From: Bacteroidales bacterium
GTDB lineage: Bacteria; Bacteroidota; Bacteroidia; Bacteroidales; UBA7960
Reading direction: 5' to 3'
Assembly (NCBI GenBank): GCA_007131125.1
Contig: SLRE01000177.1
Span: forward strand, 1-5,400
DNA: 5,400 bases
Below the pieces are notes generated by a model. It was not told the DNA's origin. It did no database searches and saw only the letters and a program-made list of their open reading frames with translations. How positions within the stretch are numbered: position 1 is the stretch's first letter; each line of letters begins with the position of its first letter. The position numbers were made by a program, and so were the translations under genes. This document shows positions 1 through 5,180 of the stretch, piece after piece.

Positions 1-140
1 AGGACCCCGGACACTCCAAAGACAAGGAAAACATAGCGAAAACTTCTCCTGAAATAGTATTCTCCCTTAATACAGGCGTAACGCGTAAGCCAAATAATAA
101 ACAGTGTGGCGGCCCCGGCAAGCAACCCATCAAGGTTCAT
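1..140 (-). CDS. DUF4491-like small membrane protein, second tandem copy (C-terminus beyond window)
   Basis: Reading the minus strand from the ATG at 140 gives an open frame to the window edge, about 46 residues beginning MNLDGLLAGAATLFIIWL. It is clearly related to the neighbouring DUF4491 protein: both start with a short polar N-terminus, then a hydrophobic helix, then an E-Y-x-F-x-R/K block (GEYYFRRSF here, MEYHFGRKS in the neighbour) and a second hydrophobic helix. It lacks the His-Pro pair that follows the first helix in the neighbour, having T-R-Y instead. Function is unknown; it should be an inner-membrane protein. It lies 25 bp downstream of the neighbour's stop, so co-transcription is likely. 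Start choice is uncertain: GGAGG lies only one base before the ATG at 140, too close for a normal ribosome site, and an in-frame ATG at 173 overlaps the upstream stop (ATGACTGA) and would add 11 residues. Family assignment is good, the start moderate. Confidence 0.72.
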   Translation of the reverse strand, partial: MNLDGLLAGAATLFIIWLTRYACIKGEYYFRRSFRYVFLVFGVSGV

Positions 141-165
141 TCCTCCAACAATCCAGGAACTGGTT

Positions 166-465
166 TCAGTCATAATCATTGCGTTTGGGGTTTCGTTTGG
201 CCCTTCCTTTCAAAACCCTTTCATGCTGGTAAAACATCTCCAGGGTACTCCAGAAAAAGGAAAATCCCAGGCAGCCAAAAAGAATGGACACCAGGGAAGA
301 AAAATACAAAGAAGCAATTACGCACAAAACACCGGGTATAAACAACACCCACCAGCTTTTCCGGCCAAAATGATACTCCATTATAATCACCACCGGATGA
401 AATATACCGATCATGAAAAAAGCGGCCAGCCCTACCAAAAAACCCTGCCAGTTGATTGCTTCCAT
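166..465 (-). CDS. DUF4491 family small membrane protein
   Basis: This 99-residue protein has about three hydrophobic segments, near residues 7-28, 37-55 and 57-75, followed by a charged C-terminal tail rich in Lys and Arg. It matches the DUF4491 pattern as I know it: an N-terminal helix ending in G-x-F-H-P-V-V-I, then E-Y-x-F-G, a Trp pair (WW, 38-39), and a tail with W-S-x-x-E, Q-x-E-R-V-x-K-G and N-P-K-R. The length fits the family. No biochemical function is known; the expected location is the inner membrane with the basic tail in the cytoplasm (inference). I chose the ATG at 465. The longer frame to 507 starts with TTG, and that codon lies inside a putative -7 promoter element. The gene is followed after 25 bp by a paralogue on the same strand and is divergent from the glycosyltransferase gene. 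Confidence 0.85.
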   Translation of the reverse strand: MEAINWQGFLVGLAAFFMIGIFHPVVIIMEYHFGRKSWWVLFIPGVLCVIASLYFSSLVSILFGCLGFSFFWSTLEMFYQHERVLKGRAKRNPKRNDYD

Positions 466-504
466 TGCATTTTTTATCTGTGCAAAAATAACAGAAAACC
501 GGAA

Positions 505-537
505 CAAATTAAGCGATTCGGTACCTTTTATCGTAAA
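505..537 (-). promoter_or_regulatory. Candidate Bacteroidota-type promoter for the DUF4491 pair
   Basis: On the minus strand TTAATTTG (505-512) matches the TAnnTTTG -7 consensus at all but one position. A TTTA (534-537) sits 21 bp upstream, where the TTTG -33 element would be expected. Transcription would start near 498 and give a leader of roughly 33 nt before the ATG at 465. Both boxes are imperfect, so this is a plausible rather than firm call. Confidence 0.35.
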
Positions 538-596
538 GTGTGGACTGACAGCATTTTATTAAAAGGTATTGACAATGCTTAAAGATAAATTTGTTT

Positions 597-604
597 TATA
601 TTTG
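597..604 (+). promoter_or_regulatory. Bacteroidota -7 promoter element upstream of the glycosyltransferase gene
   Basis: TATATTTG is a perfect match to the TAnnTTTG -7 consensus of the Bacteroidota primary sigma factor. The expected -33 position is only weakly matched (AATG at 574-577, 19 bp spacer). Transcription would begin near 610, leaving a short leader of about 17 nt before the ATG at 627. This argues against the upstream in-frame TTG at 591, which would lie before the transcription start. Confidence 0.45.
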
Positions 605-626
605 TTTCAGGAAAAATCCCTCATCC

Positions 627-1526
627 ATGTTAAGCATCTGCATTCCTGTTTATAACTTCGACATCAGCAGGCTGGTAAAGGACTTGCACCGGCAGGCCCT
701 GGAGCTTGATAAACCCATTGAAATTCTTTTGCTGGATGACGGTTCTTCCGAAGATTTCAAAATCAGAAACAGGGTGCTGAAGGACCTTCCCCTGGCAAGG
801 TACCATGAGCTTAAAGAAAATACCGGGCGCAGCAAAATTCGCAACCTTTTGGCCGCAATGGCCCGTTATCCCAACATCATTTTTATGGATTGCGATTCTG
901 CGGTGCCTGACAACCTTTACCTAAAGCGCTACCTGGAAGTTGCCCCCGGTAAACCTGTTATTTGCGGCGGGCGCAGCTACCATTCCGAACCCCCGGAAGA
1001 CAGCACTTACCTCCGATGGCTTTTCGGGATAAAAAGGGAGGTAAAAAGTGCCGCAGAGCGAAGCAGCCACCCCAACCACTCTTTCATGACCAATAATTTC
1101 ATGATTTCAAAAGAGTTGGTTCAGAAAATAACATTTAATGAAAAGCTTGAAGGTTATGGGCATGAAGATACCTTGTTTGGGTTTGAACTGATGAAAAACG
1201 GAATTGCCATCCATCATATCGATAACCCTTTAATCCATATCGGACTGGAAACCGCTGAAGAGTTCCTGGAAAAAACCCGGCAGGGCATAAAAAACCTGGT
1301 CAGGATATACCACATGATGAATAAGGACCCGGAGTTGAGCAATATGGTAAGGGTATTAAAAACTTATGAAAAATTGCGCAGGTACAAATTCTACAGGGTT
1401 TATGGCCAATTTTTCAACACCATTGAAAAACCCATTGAAAAACATCTCAAACAACCGCCTTCACGTCTTTTCTTTTTCGACCTTTACAAACTGGGCATCA
1501 TCTGCAGGCAGGCTGAGCAAGCCTAA
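627..1526 (+). CDS. Family 2 (GT-A fold) glycosyltransferase
   Basis: The 299-residue protein has the N-terminal hallmarks of a GT2 enzyme: ICIPVYN (4-10), the nucleotide-binding DDGSS (37-41), N-T-G-R-S-x-I-R-N (65-73), and a DxD-type metal motif D-C-D (88-90) after a hydrophobic strand. A later G-H-E-D (178-181), in the context GYGHEDTLFGFEL, fits the acidic catalytic-base motif of GT2 enzymes that build polysaccharides or modify glycans. No transmembrane segment is evident, so it is probably cytosolic or peripherally attached to the membrane, transferring sugar from a nucleotide-sugar donor to an unknown acceptor. The C-terminal 70 residues are basic and helical. I chose the ATG at 627 because it directly precedes the first beta strand; the frame can extend to a TTG at 591, but that overlaps the promoter region. 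No other glycan gene is beside it, so it is not in an obvious polysaccharide cluster. Donor and acceptor cannot be read from sequence. Confidence 0.9.
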   Translation: MLSICIPVYNFDISRLVKDLHRQALELDKPIEILLLDDGSSEDFKIRNRVLKDLPLARYHELKENTGRSKIRNLLAAMARYPNIIFMDCDSAVPDNLYLKRYLEVAPGKPVICGGRSYHSEPPEDSTYLRWLFGIKREVKSAAERSSHPNHSFMTNNFMISKELVQKITFNEKLEGYGHEDTLFGFELMKNGIAIHHIDNPLIHIGLETAEEFLEKTRQGIKNLVRIYHMMNKDPELSNMVRVLKTYEKLRRYKFYRVYGQFFNTIEKPIEKHLKQPPSRLFFFDLYKLGIICRQAEQA

Positions 1527-1576
1527 ACATTTTCACCTTTTGTTGTGTTTAAGGATTGCACTTAATTATTAAACAA

Positions 1577-2146
1577 ATGCCTCAAAAAATCTTAAAATAT
1601 ATGGCTATTTTATCAATGCTTGGGATGATGTTCGGTTGTGGAGTTAAAAAGAAACCGGAATCAGCCCGGAACAAAGCTTCGTTTTACGAGCTGAAAACCA
1701 CTTCCCTTTCAGGAGAACCCATAAACTTTTCTGACTTTAAAGGCAAAAAGGTAATGGTGGTAAACACTGCCTCCGAATGCGGGTTCACCCCCCAGTATGA
1801 GGGACTGGAAAACCTTTATCAAAAATATGGAGATAACCTTGTAATCATAGGATTTCCTGCCAACGACTTCATGGGACAGGAGCCCGGAAGCAACGAAGAA
1901 ATTGCTGCTTTCTGCCAGAAAAATTACGGGGTAAGTTTTTTAATGAGCGAAAAGGTAACTGTAAAAGGAAACGATATGCATCCTGTTTTTCAATGGCTTA
2001 CCGATAAAAGCCTGAACGGATGGAACCGCAGGTCGCCGCAGTGGAACTTCTATAAGTACCTTGTGGATGAGTCTGGAGAACTGCTTGCCGTATTTCCTTC
2101 CCGAACCAAGCCGGAAGATAAAAAAATAACCGGCATGATTGAATAA
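1577..2146 (+). CDS. Glutathione peroxidase family thiol peroxidase, predicted lipoprotein
   Basis: This 189-residue protein belongs to the GPx family, which reduces H2O2 and organic hydroperoxides. The catalytic tetrad is visible: peroxidatic Cys68 in N-T-A-S-E-C-G-F-T-P-Q-Y, Gln101 in G-Q-E-P-G, and Trp156-Asn157 in Q-W-N-F. A second Cys, Cys113 in F-C-Q-K-N-Y-G-V, sits where the resolving Cys is found in thioredoxin-dependent bacterial and plant members, so it is more likely a thioredoxin-type peroxidase than a true glutathione enzyme. The usual FPCNQF motif is FPANDF here (93-98), so the middle Cys is absent. The N-terminus has basic residues, a hydrophobic core and a lipobox-like M-F-G-C with Cys21, suggesting lipidation and envelope location. 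Position +2 is Gly and no acidic surface-export signal follows, so the periplasmic face is likeliest (inference). The ATG at 1577 is preferred over an upstream TTG at 1556. It follows the glycosyltransferase by 50 bp and precedes the SRPBCC gene by 9 bp. Confidence 0.93.
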   Translation: MPQKILKYMAILSMLGMMFGCGVKKKPESARNKASFYELKTTSLSGEPINFSDFKGKKVMVVNTASECGFTPQYEGLENLYQKYGDNLVIIGFPANDFMGQEPGSNEEIAAFCQKNYGVSFLMSEKVTVKGNDMHPVFQWLTDKSLNGWNRRSPQWNFYKYLVDESGELLAVFPSRTKPEDKKITGMIE

Positions 2147-2155
2147 AAAACCGCT

Positions 2156-2629
2156 ATGGCCATTCATCACCTATACAGGAAGCAACTTGTACCCATAAGT
2201 ATGGAGGAGGCCTGGAAGTTTTTCAGCGACCCCTACAACCTGCAAAAGATTACGCCAATGGATATGGGGTTTGAGGTGCGCTCTTATTCCGGCCCCAAAG
2301 AACTGCATCCCGGTCAGATTATCATTTATTCCGTAAAACCGCTTTTCGGCATCCCCCTCACCTGGGTAACAGAAATAACCCATGCCCTGGAACCTGAATT
2401 TTTTGTGGACGAGCAGCGAAAGGGACCCTATATGCTTTGGCATCATAAACATTACATCCGCAAAGTAGAAGGAGGTGTAGAAATGACCGACAGCATCCAT
2501 TACAAGGTTTTTTACGGATGGATTGGTTCGGCAATCAACCGCTTAATGGTGCAAAAAAAGCTTAAGAAAATTTTTGACTACCGCGCCCGGAAAATCAAGG
2601 AAATATTCGGGGAATTGCCGGCAGAATGA
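2156..2629 (+). CDS. SRPBCC-fold (START/Bet v 1-like) ligand-binding protein
   Basis: This 157-residue protein matches the bacterial SRPBCC family of the COG4276 type. Visible hallmarks are an N-terminal strand, then the helix E-E-A-W-K-F-F-S-D-P-Y-N-L (17-29) leading to I-T-P, a central P-L-x-W-V-T-E-I (67-74), the signature F-V-D-E-Q-R-x-G-P-Y-x-L-W-H-H (83-97), and a C-terminal helix ending K-K-I-F-D-Y-R (137-143). The length fits a single-domain family member. The fold forms a hydrophobic pocket and proteins of this group are thought to bind a lipid or other small hydrophobic ligand; no enzymatic activity is established and the ligand is unknown. No signal peptide is seen, so it should be cytosolic. 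The ATG lies 9 bp after the peroxidase stop, strong evidence of one transcript. Whether it shares a role with the peroxidase, for example in handling oxidised lipids, is speculation. Confidence 0.87.
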   Translation: MAIHHLYRKQLVPISMEEAWKFFSDPYNLQKITPMDMGFEVRSYSGPKELHPGQIIIYSVKPLFGIPLTWVTEITHALEPEFFVDEQRKGPYMLWHHKHYIRKVEGGVEMTDSIHYKVFYGWIGSAINRLMVQKKLKKIFDYRARKIKEIFGELPAE

Positions 2630-2651
2630 GGTTAGTAATAAGGGAAAAAAC

Positions 2652-3632
2652 TTATTTAATGTAAGACTCAAGCACCCGGCAAGCTTTTCCGGGAATAAGC
2701 TGCACGGTTTTAAGTTCGGCAGGCAGCACAAAGGCTTCTCCTTGTTTAACCTCCTCGCTTCCCGAAGGATAAACAATCCTGAAATCCCCTTCCAGGCATA
2801 TATAAATCACAAAAGAATCCAGGAAGAAATAATCGCTTTCAATTTTCCGGTCGAAAGTTAAAAGGTTGGTGGTAAAATATGGACAGTCAACCAAAGGAGC
2901 GGAGCCATTTTCTTCTTCCTTGTAGGGAGTTTTGTATTCCGGCAGGCTGTTGAAATCAAGCGCTTTAAGGGCTTCATCCGTATGCAGTTCCCGTAGTTTT
3001 CCATCCTGCCCCGGCCGGTCCCAATCATAAACCCTGAAGGTGATGTCGCTGGTTTGCTGAATTTCGCATAAGGTAATGCCCGCACCAATGGCATGAATCC
3101 TTCCGGCCGGAATATAAAACACATCCCCGGGCCGGGCTTCCTCCACATTGAGAATTTCTTTAAGGGTGTTGTTTTCAAGATGATGCAGATAGGTGTCGGG
3201 GTCAACATTATGCTTGAATCCGGCGATGATTTCAGCCCCGGGTTCGGCATGAATCACATACCACATTTCACTTTTTCCCTTGCTTTTGTATCTTTCCCTG
3301 GCAAGTTTGTCATCGGGATGTACCTGTATGGACAGGTAATCGTTGGTGTCAAGGAATTTTACAAGCAACGGAAAAGTGTCTCCAAACTCCCCGAAAATCT
3401 TTTCCCCAACCAGGTCACCCATGTAAACCTCTATCAGCTCCTGCAGATTGTTTCCTTTAAGAAAACCGTTTTCCACAACCGACAGATTGCCTTCCACTCC
3501 CGAAATTTCCCAGGACTCACCACAGTTGGGTAAGGGAGAAAAATCCTTGTTAAAAAGTTTTTGCAGGCGTTGCCCGCCCCAGACTTTATCTTTAAAAATG
3601 GGTTTAAATTTCAGGGGATATAACTTTCTCAT
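2652..3632 (-). CDS. manA: Mannose-6-phosphate isomerase, class I (phosphomannose isomerase)
   Basis: The 326-residue protein is a zinc-dependent phosphomannose isomerase of the short (about 315-330 residue) bacterial type. It interconverts fructose-6-phosphate and mannose-6-phosphate, linking glycolysis to GDP-mannose and mannosylated glycans, or allowing mannose use. Visible motifs: W-G-G near residue 18-20, G-E-S-W-E-I-S (38-44), the zinc ligands Gln103 and His105 in S-I-Q-V-H-P-D-D, Glu122 in K-S-E-M-W-Y, and His180 in P-A-G-R-I-H-A-I-G. The substrate-binding Arg200 lies in T-F-R-V-Y-D-W-D-R. The C-terminal cupin-like domain (about 265-326) is complete. I chose the ATG at 3632, which gives the usual N-terminus M-R-K-L-Y-P-L-K-F; the frame can extend to a TTG at 3665, which adds 11 unconserved residues. 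It follows the acidic hypothetical gene by 62 bp on the same strand and converges on the SRPBCC gene with a 22 bp gap. Confidence 0.95.
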   Translation of the reverse strand: MRKLYPLKFKPIFKDKVWGGQRLQKLFNKDFSPLPNCGESWEISGVEGNLSVVENGFLKGNNLQELIEVYMGDLVGEKIFGEFGDTFPLLVKFLDTNDYLSIQVHPDDKLARERYKSKGKSEMWYVIHAEPGAEIIAGFKHNVDPDTYLHHLENNTLKEILNVEEARPGDVFYIPAGRIHAIGAGITLCEIQQTSDITFRVYDWDRPGQDGKLRELHTDEALKALDFNSLPEYKTPYKEEENGSAPLVDCPYFTTNLLTFDRKIESDYFFLDSFVIYICLEGDFRIVYPSGSEEVKQGEAFVLPAELKTVQLIPGKACRVLESYIK

Positions 3633-3694
3633 GAAACGGTTTCTTTGCGGAATGCCTTGCTGCAAAAAGCAATCGGATACAACTTAAGGGGCCA

Positions 3695-4153
3695 TTATTC
3701 CGGCCACAACACTTTTTCCTTGTCATCCATGGCAACGGCCCAGCTCACCAGTACGAGGTCGTCTTTTTCAAAAACAAATTGCATATGGGCATCCGGAAAG
3801 AAAATAATCAGTTCCTCATCTTCCTTTTCTTCCTCAACTTCGGCGAACCCTTGTTCTTTCATCAGTTCCATAACCTCTTCCTTTGATAATGAGAAAACCT
3901 CTTTGCCAAAAAGGATGGAGCTTTCATTATCCGTTTCAAAGTTGGAGCAGATGTCCTTGAGTTCTTTTTCAAAGTAAACGGAATGGCCCTGGTCCCAGTA
4001 ACTCCAGACTTCCACCTGTCCGTCTTCTCCTTCCATATCCAGGGTTTCCACTTCCTGTGGGGAGCCAAAAAAGCTTTCTACCTCTTTTTTGCTTGCACCA
4101 AATTTCAAATCACCGAAACCAATCAACGGCTTAATTTCTAGATTTTCTTTCAT
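3695..4153 (-). CDS. Hypothetical acidic protein with apparent internal duplication
   Basis: I do not recognise this 152-residue protein as a named family. It is acidic, with a run of Glu/Asp near residues 105-114, and has no signal peptide or membrane segment, so it should be cytosolic. The N-terminal part (residues 12-30, G-x-L-K-F-G-A-S-K-K-E-V-x-x-F-F-G-x-P) resembles the opening of small alpha/beta proteins of the F-G-x-S-x-x-E-V-x-x-x-x-G-x-P type, which occur among hypothetical and immunity-like proteins and recall SmpA/OmlA repeats. The second half repeats the same order: F-S-L-S-K-E-E-V-M-E-L-M (87-98), an acidic link, then strands with V-F-E-K-D (127-131) that parallel V-Y-F-E-K-E (59-64). 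The ATG at 4153 is chosen over a TTG at 4192 that lies just after the -7 promoter element. It is probably co-transcribed with manA downstream. No toxin gene is next to it, so an immunity role is unsupported. Confidence 0.8.
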   Translation of the reverse strand: MKENLEIKPLIGFGDLKFGASKKEVESFFGSPQEVETLDMEGEDGQVEVWSYWDQGHSVYFEKELKDICSNFETDNESSILFGKEVFSLSKEEVMELMKEQGFAEVEEEKEDEELIIFFPDAHMQFVFEKDDLVLVSWAVAMDDKEKVLWPE

Positions 4154-4193
4154 GGAAAAAATTTTTTGGGTTGGTATATAGCAGCATTTCAAA

Positions 4194-4201
4194 CAAATAT
4201 A
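4194..4201 (-). promoter_or_regulatory. Bacteroidota -7 promoter element for the hypothetical protein/manA unit
   Basis: The minus strand reads TATATTTG, a perfect TAnnTTTG match and the same octamer as upstream of the glycosyltransferase gene. Transcription would start near 4187, giving a leader of about 34 nt before the ATG at 4153. No good TTTG -33 box is visible at the expected 19-21 bp distance. Its presence suggests that the hypothetical gene and manA are transcribed separately from the upstream dehydrogenase gene. Confidence 0.42.
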
Positions 4202-4244
4202 AATATTTATTTTTTGCCGGCCTTTTATTTATCACAAAAAAAGG

Positions 4245-5060
4245 TCATTTCAAAGGGGTATCGGGTTCTTTTGCCAGGTGCTCAAACACTAGTTTATCTA
4301 CCCAGGCGGGAAAAAATTTATTGAGCCATACGGTTAGTTTACCCTGTCGGGTAAGCACCAAAACCTGTTTGCGTTTTTTTATGGCCCTGATGATATGCCA
4401 GGCGGCCAATTGTGCCGACATCATTTTGGTTTCTTCCCTGGGAGATTCCCCTTGCGGGTTTCCATCTCCGGCAAGGGCTGTTTTCCGGATATTGGAAGCC
4501 GTAAACCCGGGGCAGGCAATAAGTACATGCAGGCCGTTGTTGCGGTTTTCAATGCGCAGGGATTCCAGAAAACCCTGCAGGGCAAATTTTGATGCGGAAT
4601 AGCCTGTACGCGCAGGCAGGCCTTTGTAACCTGCAATAGAAGAAACTCCTACCACACTGCCTTTGGATTTTATAAGCCAGGGAAGGGCAAAATGGGTGCA
4701 ATACACCGCACCCCAGAAGTTGACTTCCATAAGCTTTTCTATTACCGAAAGCTCCGATTCTGAAAATAAGGCCCGCATGGAAACCCCGGCATTGTTTACC
4801 AAAACATCAATCCTTCCGAAATGCTCCACCGTTTTTTCTACAAGGCTTTTACAGTCTTCTTTGCAGGTAACATCGGTTTTTACCACCAGCAGGTTTTCTG
4901 AAGAATAATGGCCCTGCCCGGCAAACTGCTGCATGGCATCAAGATTCCTGGCTGCCATTACTACCTTTGCTCCCCGCGAAAGCGCCTCTTCTGCCAGGGC
5001 TTTTCCAATTCCCGAGGAAGCCCCGGTAATGACCATTACCTTGTTTTTGATTTCCTGCAT
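4245..5060 (-). CDS. Classical short-chain dehydrogenase/reductase (SDR family oxidoreductase)
   Basis: This 271-residue protein is a complete classical SDR, an NAD(P)-dependent oxidoreductase with a Rossmann fold. Visible motifs in order: the cofactor-binding T-G-A-S-S-G-I-G (12-19), an Arg at the end of the second strand (A-A-R-N, Arg38) suggesting NADP(H) preference, N-N-A-G (89-92), Asn114 in M-E-V-N-F-W-G, catalytic Ser141 in V-S-S-I-A-G, and Tyr154/Lys158 in Y-S-A-S-K, followed by P-G (184-185). The full Asn-Ser-Tyr-Lys tetrad is therefore present. The C-terminal extension (about 238-265), K-L-T-V-W-L-N-K-F-F-P-A-W, is hydrophobic and amphipathic, as in the DHRS7-like SDR subgroup, and may form a substrate lid or touch the membrane (inference). 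The substrate is not predictable. The ATG at 5060 starts directly before the first strand. It is divergent from the GNAT gene and 91 bp upstream of the hypothetical gene on the same strand. Confidence 0.93.
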   Translation of the reverse strand: MQEIKNKVMVITGASSGIGKALAEEALSRGAKVVMAARNLDAMQQFAGQGHYSSENLLVVKTDVTCKEDCKSLVEKTVEHFGRIDVLVNNAGVSMRALFSESELSVIEKLMEVNFWGAVYCTHFALPWLIKSKGSVVGVSSIAGYKGLPARTGYSASKFALQGFLESLRIENRNNGLHVLIACPGFTASNIRKTALAGDGNPQGESPREETKMMSAQLAAWHIIRAIKKRKQVLVLTRQGKLTVWLNKFFPAWVDKLVFEHLAKEPDTPLK

Positions 5061-5078
5061 GCGGTATTAATTTTAACA

Positions 5079-5086
5079 CAAACCTA
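5079..5086 (-). promoter_or_regulatory. Candidate -7 promoter element for the SDR gene
   Basis: The minus strand reads TAGGTTTG, a match to TAnnTTTG, ending 18 bp before the ATG at 5060. This would give a very short leader of about 12 nt. No clear -33 TTTG is seen at the proper distance, so confidence is moderate to low. Confidence 0.35.
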
Positions 5087-5099
5087 CGGAGATTTTTTT

Positions 5100-5119
5100 T
5101 ACCGTTCCGGTATCGGTAT
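5100..5119. repeat. Short dyad plus tandem CGGTAT repeats between divergent promoters
   Basis: TACCG-TTC-CGGTA (5100-5112) is a perfect 5 bp inverted repeat with a 3 bp spacer. CGGTAT then occurs in tandem at 5108-5113 and 5114-5119. A further copy lies at 5062-5067, and the longer CGGTATTAA is shared by 5062-5070 and 5114-5122. The site sits between the two putative divergent -7 elements, a position that suits a regulator-binding site. The repeats are short and could be chance. Confidence 0.3.
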
Positions 5120-5152
5120 TAAAAAAACCTTCAGAAGAGGTTAAGGAATATT

Positions 5153-5160
5153 TACATTTG
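5153..5160 (+). promoter_or_regulatory. Candidate -7 promoter element for the GNAT gene
   Basis: TACATTTG matches TAnnTTTG and lies 20 bp before the ATG at 5181, implying a start near 5166 and a leader of about 15 nt. The expected -33 site (around 5129-5132, CTTC) is a poor match. Together with the element at 5079-5086 on the other strand, it would make 5061-5180 a divergent promoter region. Confidence 0.4.
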
Positions 5161-5180
5161 CATTAACCAATTCCCAAAAT

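Noticed and set aside
106..582. Long plus-strand open frame (158 codons) opposite the DUF4491 genes.
   Set aside because: Its translation is low-complexity and resembles no family, while the opposite strand encodes two recognisable related membrane proteins; it is an antisense shadow.
591..626. Extended N-terminus of the glycosyltransferase from a TTG at 591.
   Set aside because: This stretch contains the perfect -7 element TATATTTG and would precede the likely transcription start; the ATG at 627 fits the GT2 fold better.
2637..2656. AATAAG / CTTATT inverted repeat with 8-base loop between the convergent SRPBCC and manA genes, a possible bidirectional terminator.
   Set aside because: The stem is six mostly A-T pairs with no GC core and no following T tract, and it overlaps the manA stop codon; too weak to call.
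3093..3533. Plus-strand open frame of 146 codons opposite manA.
   Set aside because: It lies entirely antisense to a manA with all catalytic motifs intact, and its protein has no recognisable domain.
3657..3672. TTGCT / AGCAA hairpin between the hypothetical gene and manA.
   Set aside because: Only five base pairs, and no T run follows in the direction of transcription, so it is not a credible terminator.
4216..4244. CCTTTT / AAAAGG inverted repeat just after the SDR stop, with an adjacent GCCGGC.
   Set aside because: The stem is mainly T-A pairs with a mismatch, and A-rich rather than T-rich sequence follows on the minus strand; not a convincing intrinsic terminator.
4171..4602. Plus-strand open frame of 143 codons opposite the SDR C-terminus.
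   Set aside because: Antisense to an intact SDR, with a Cys/Ser/Arg-rich composition typical of shadow frames.
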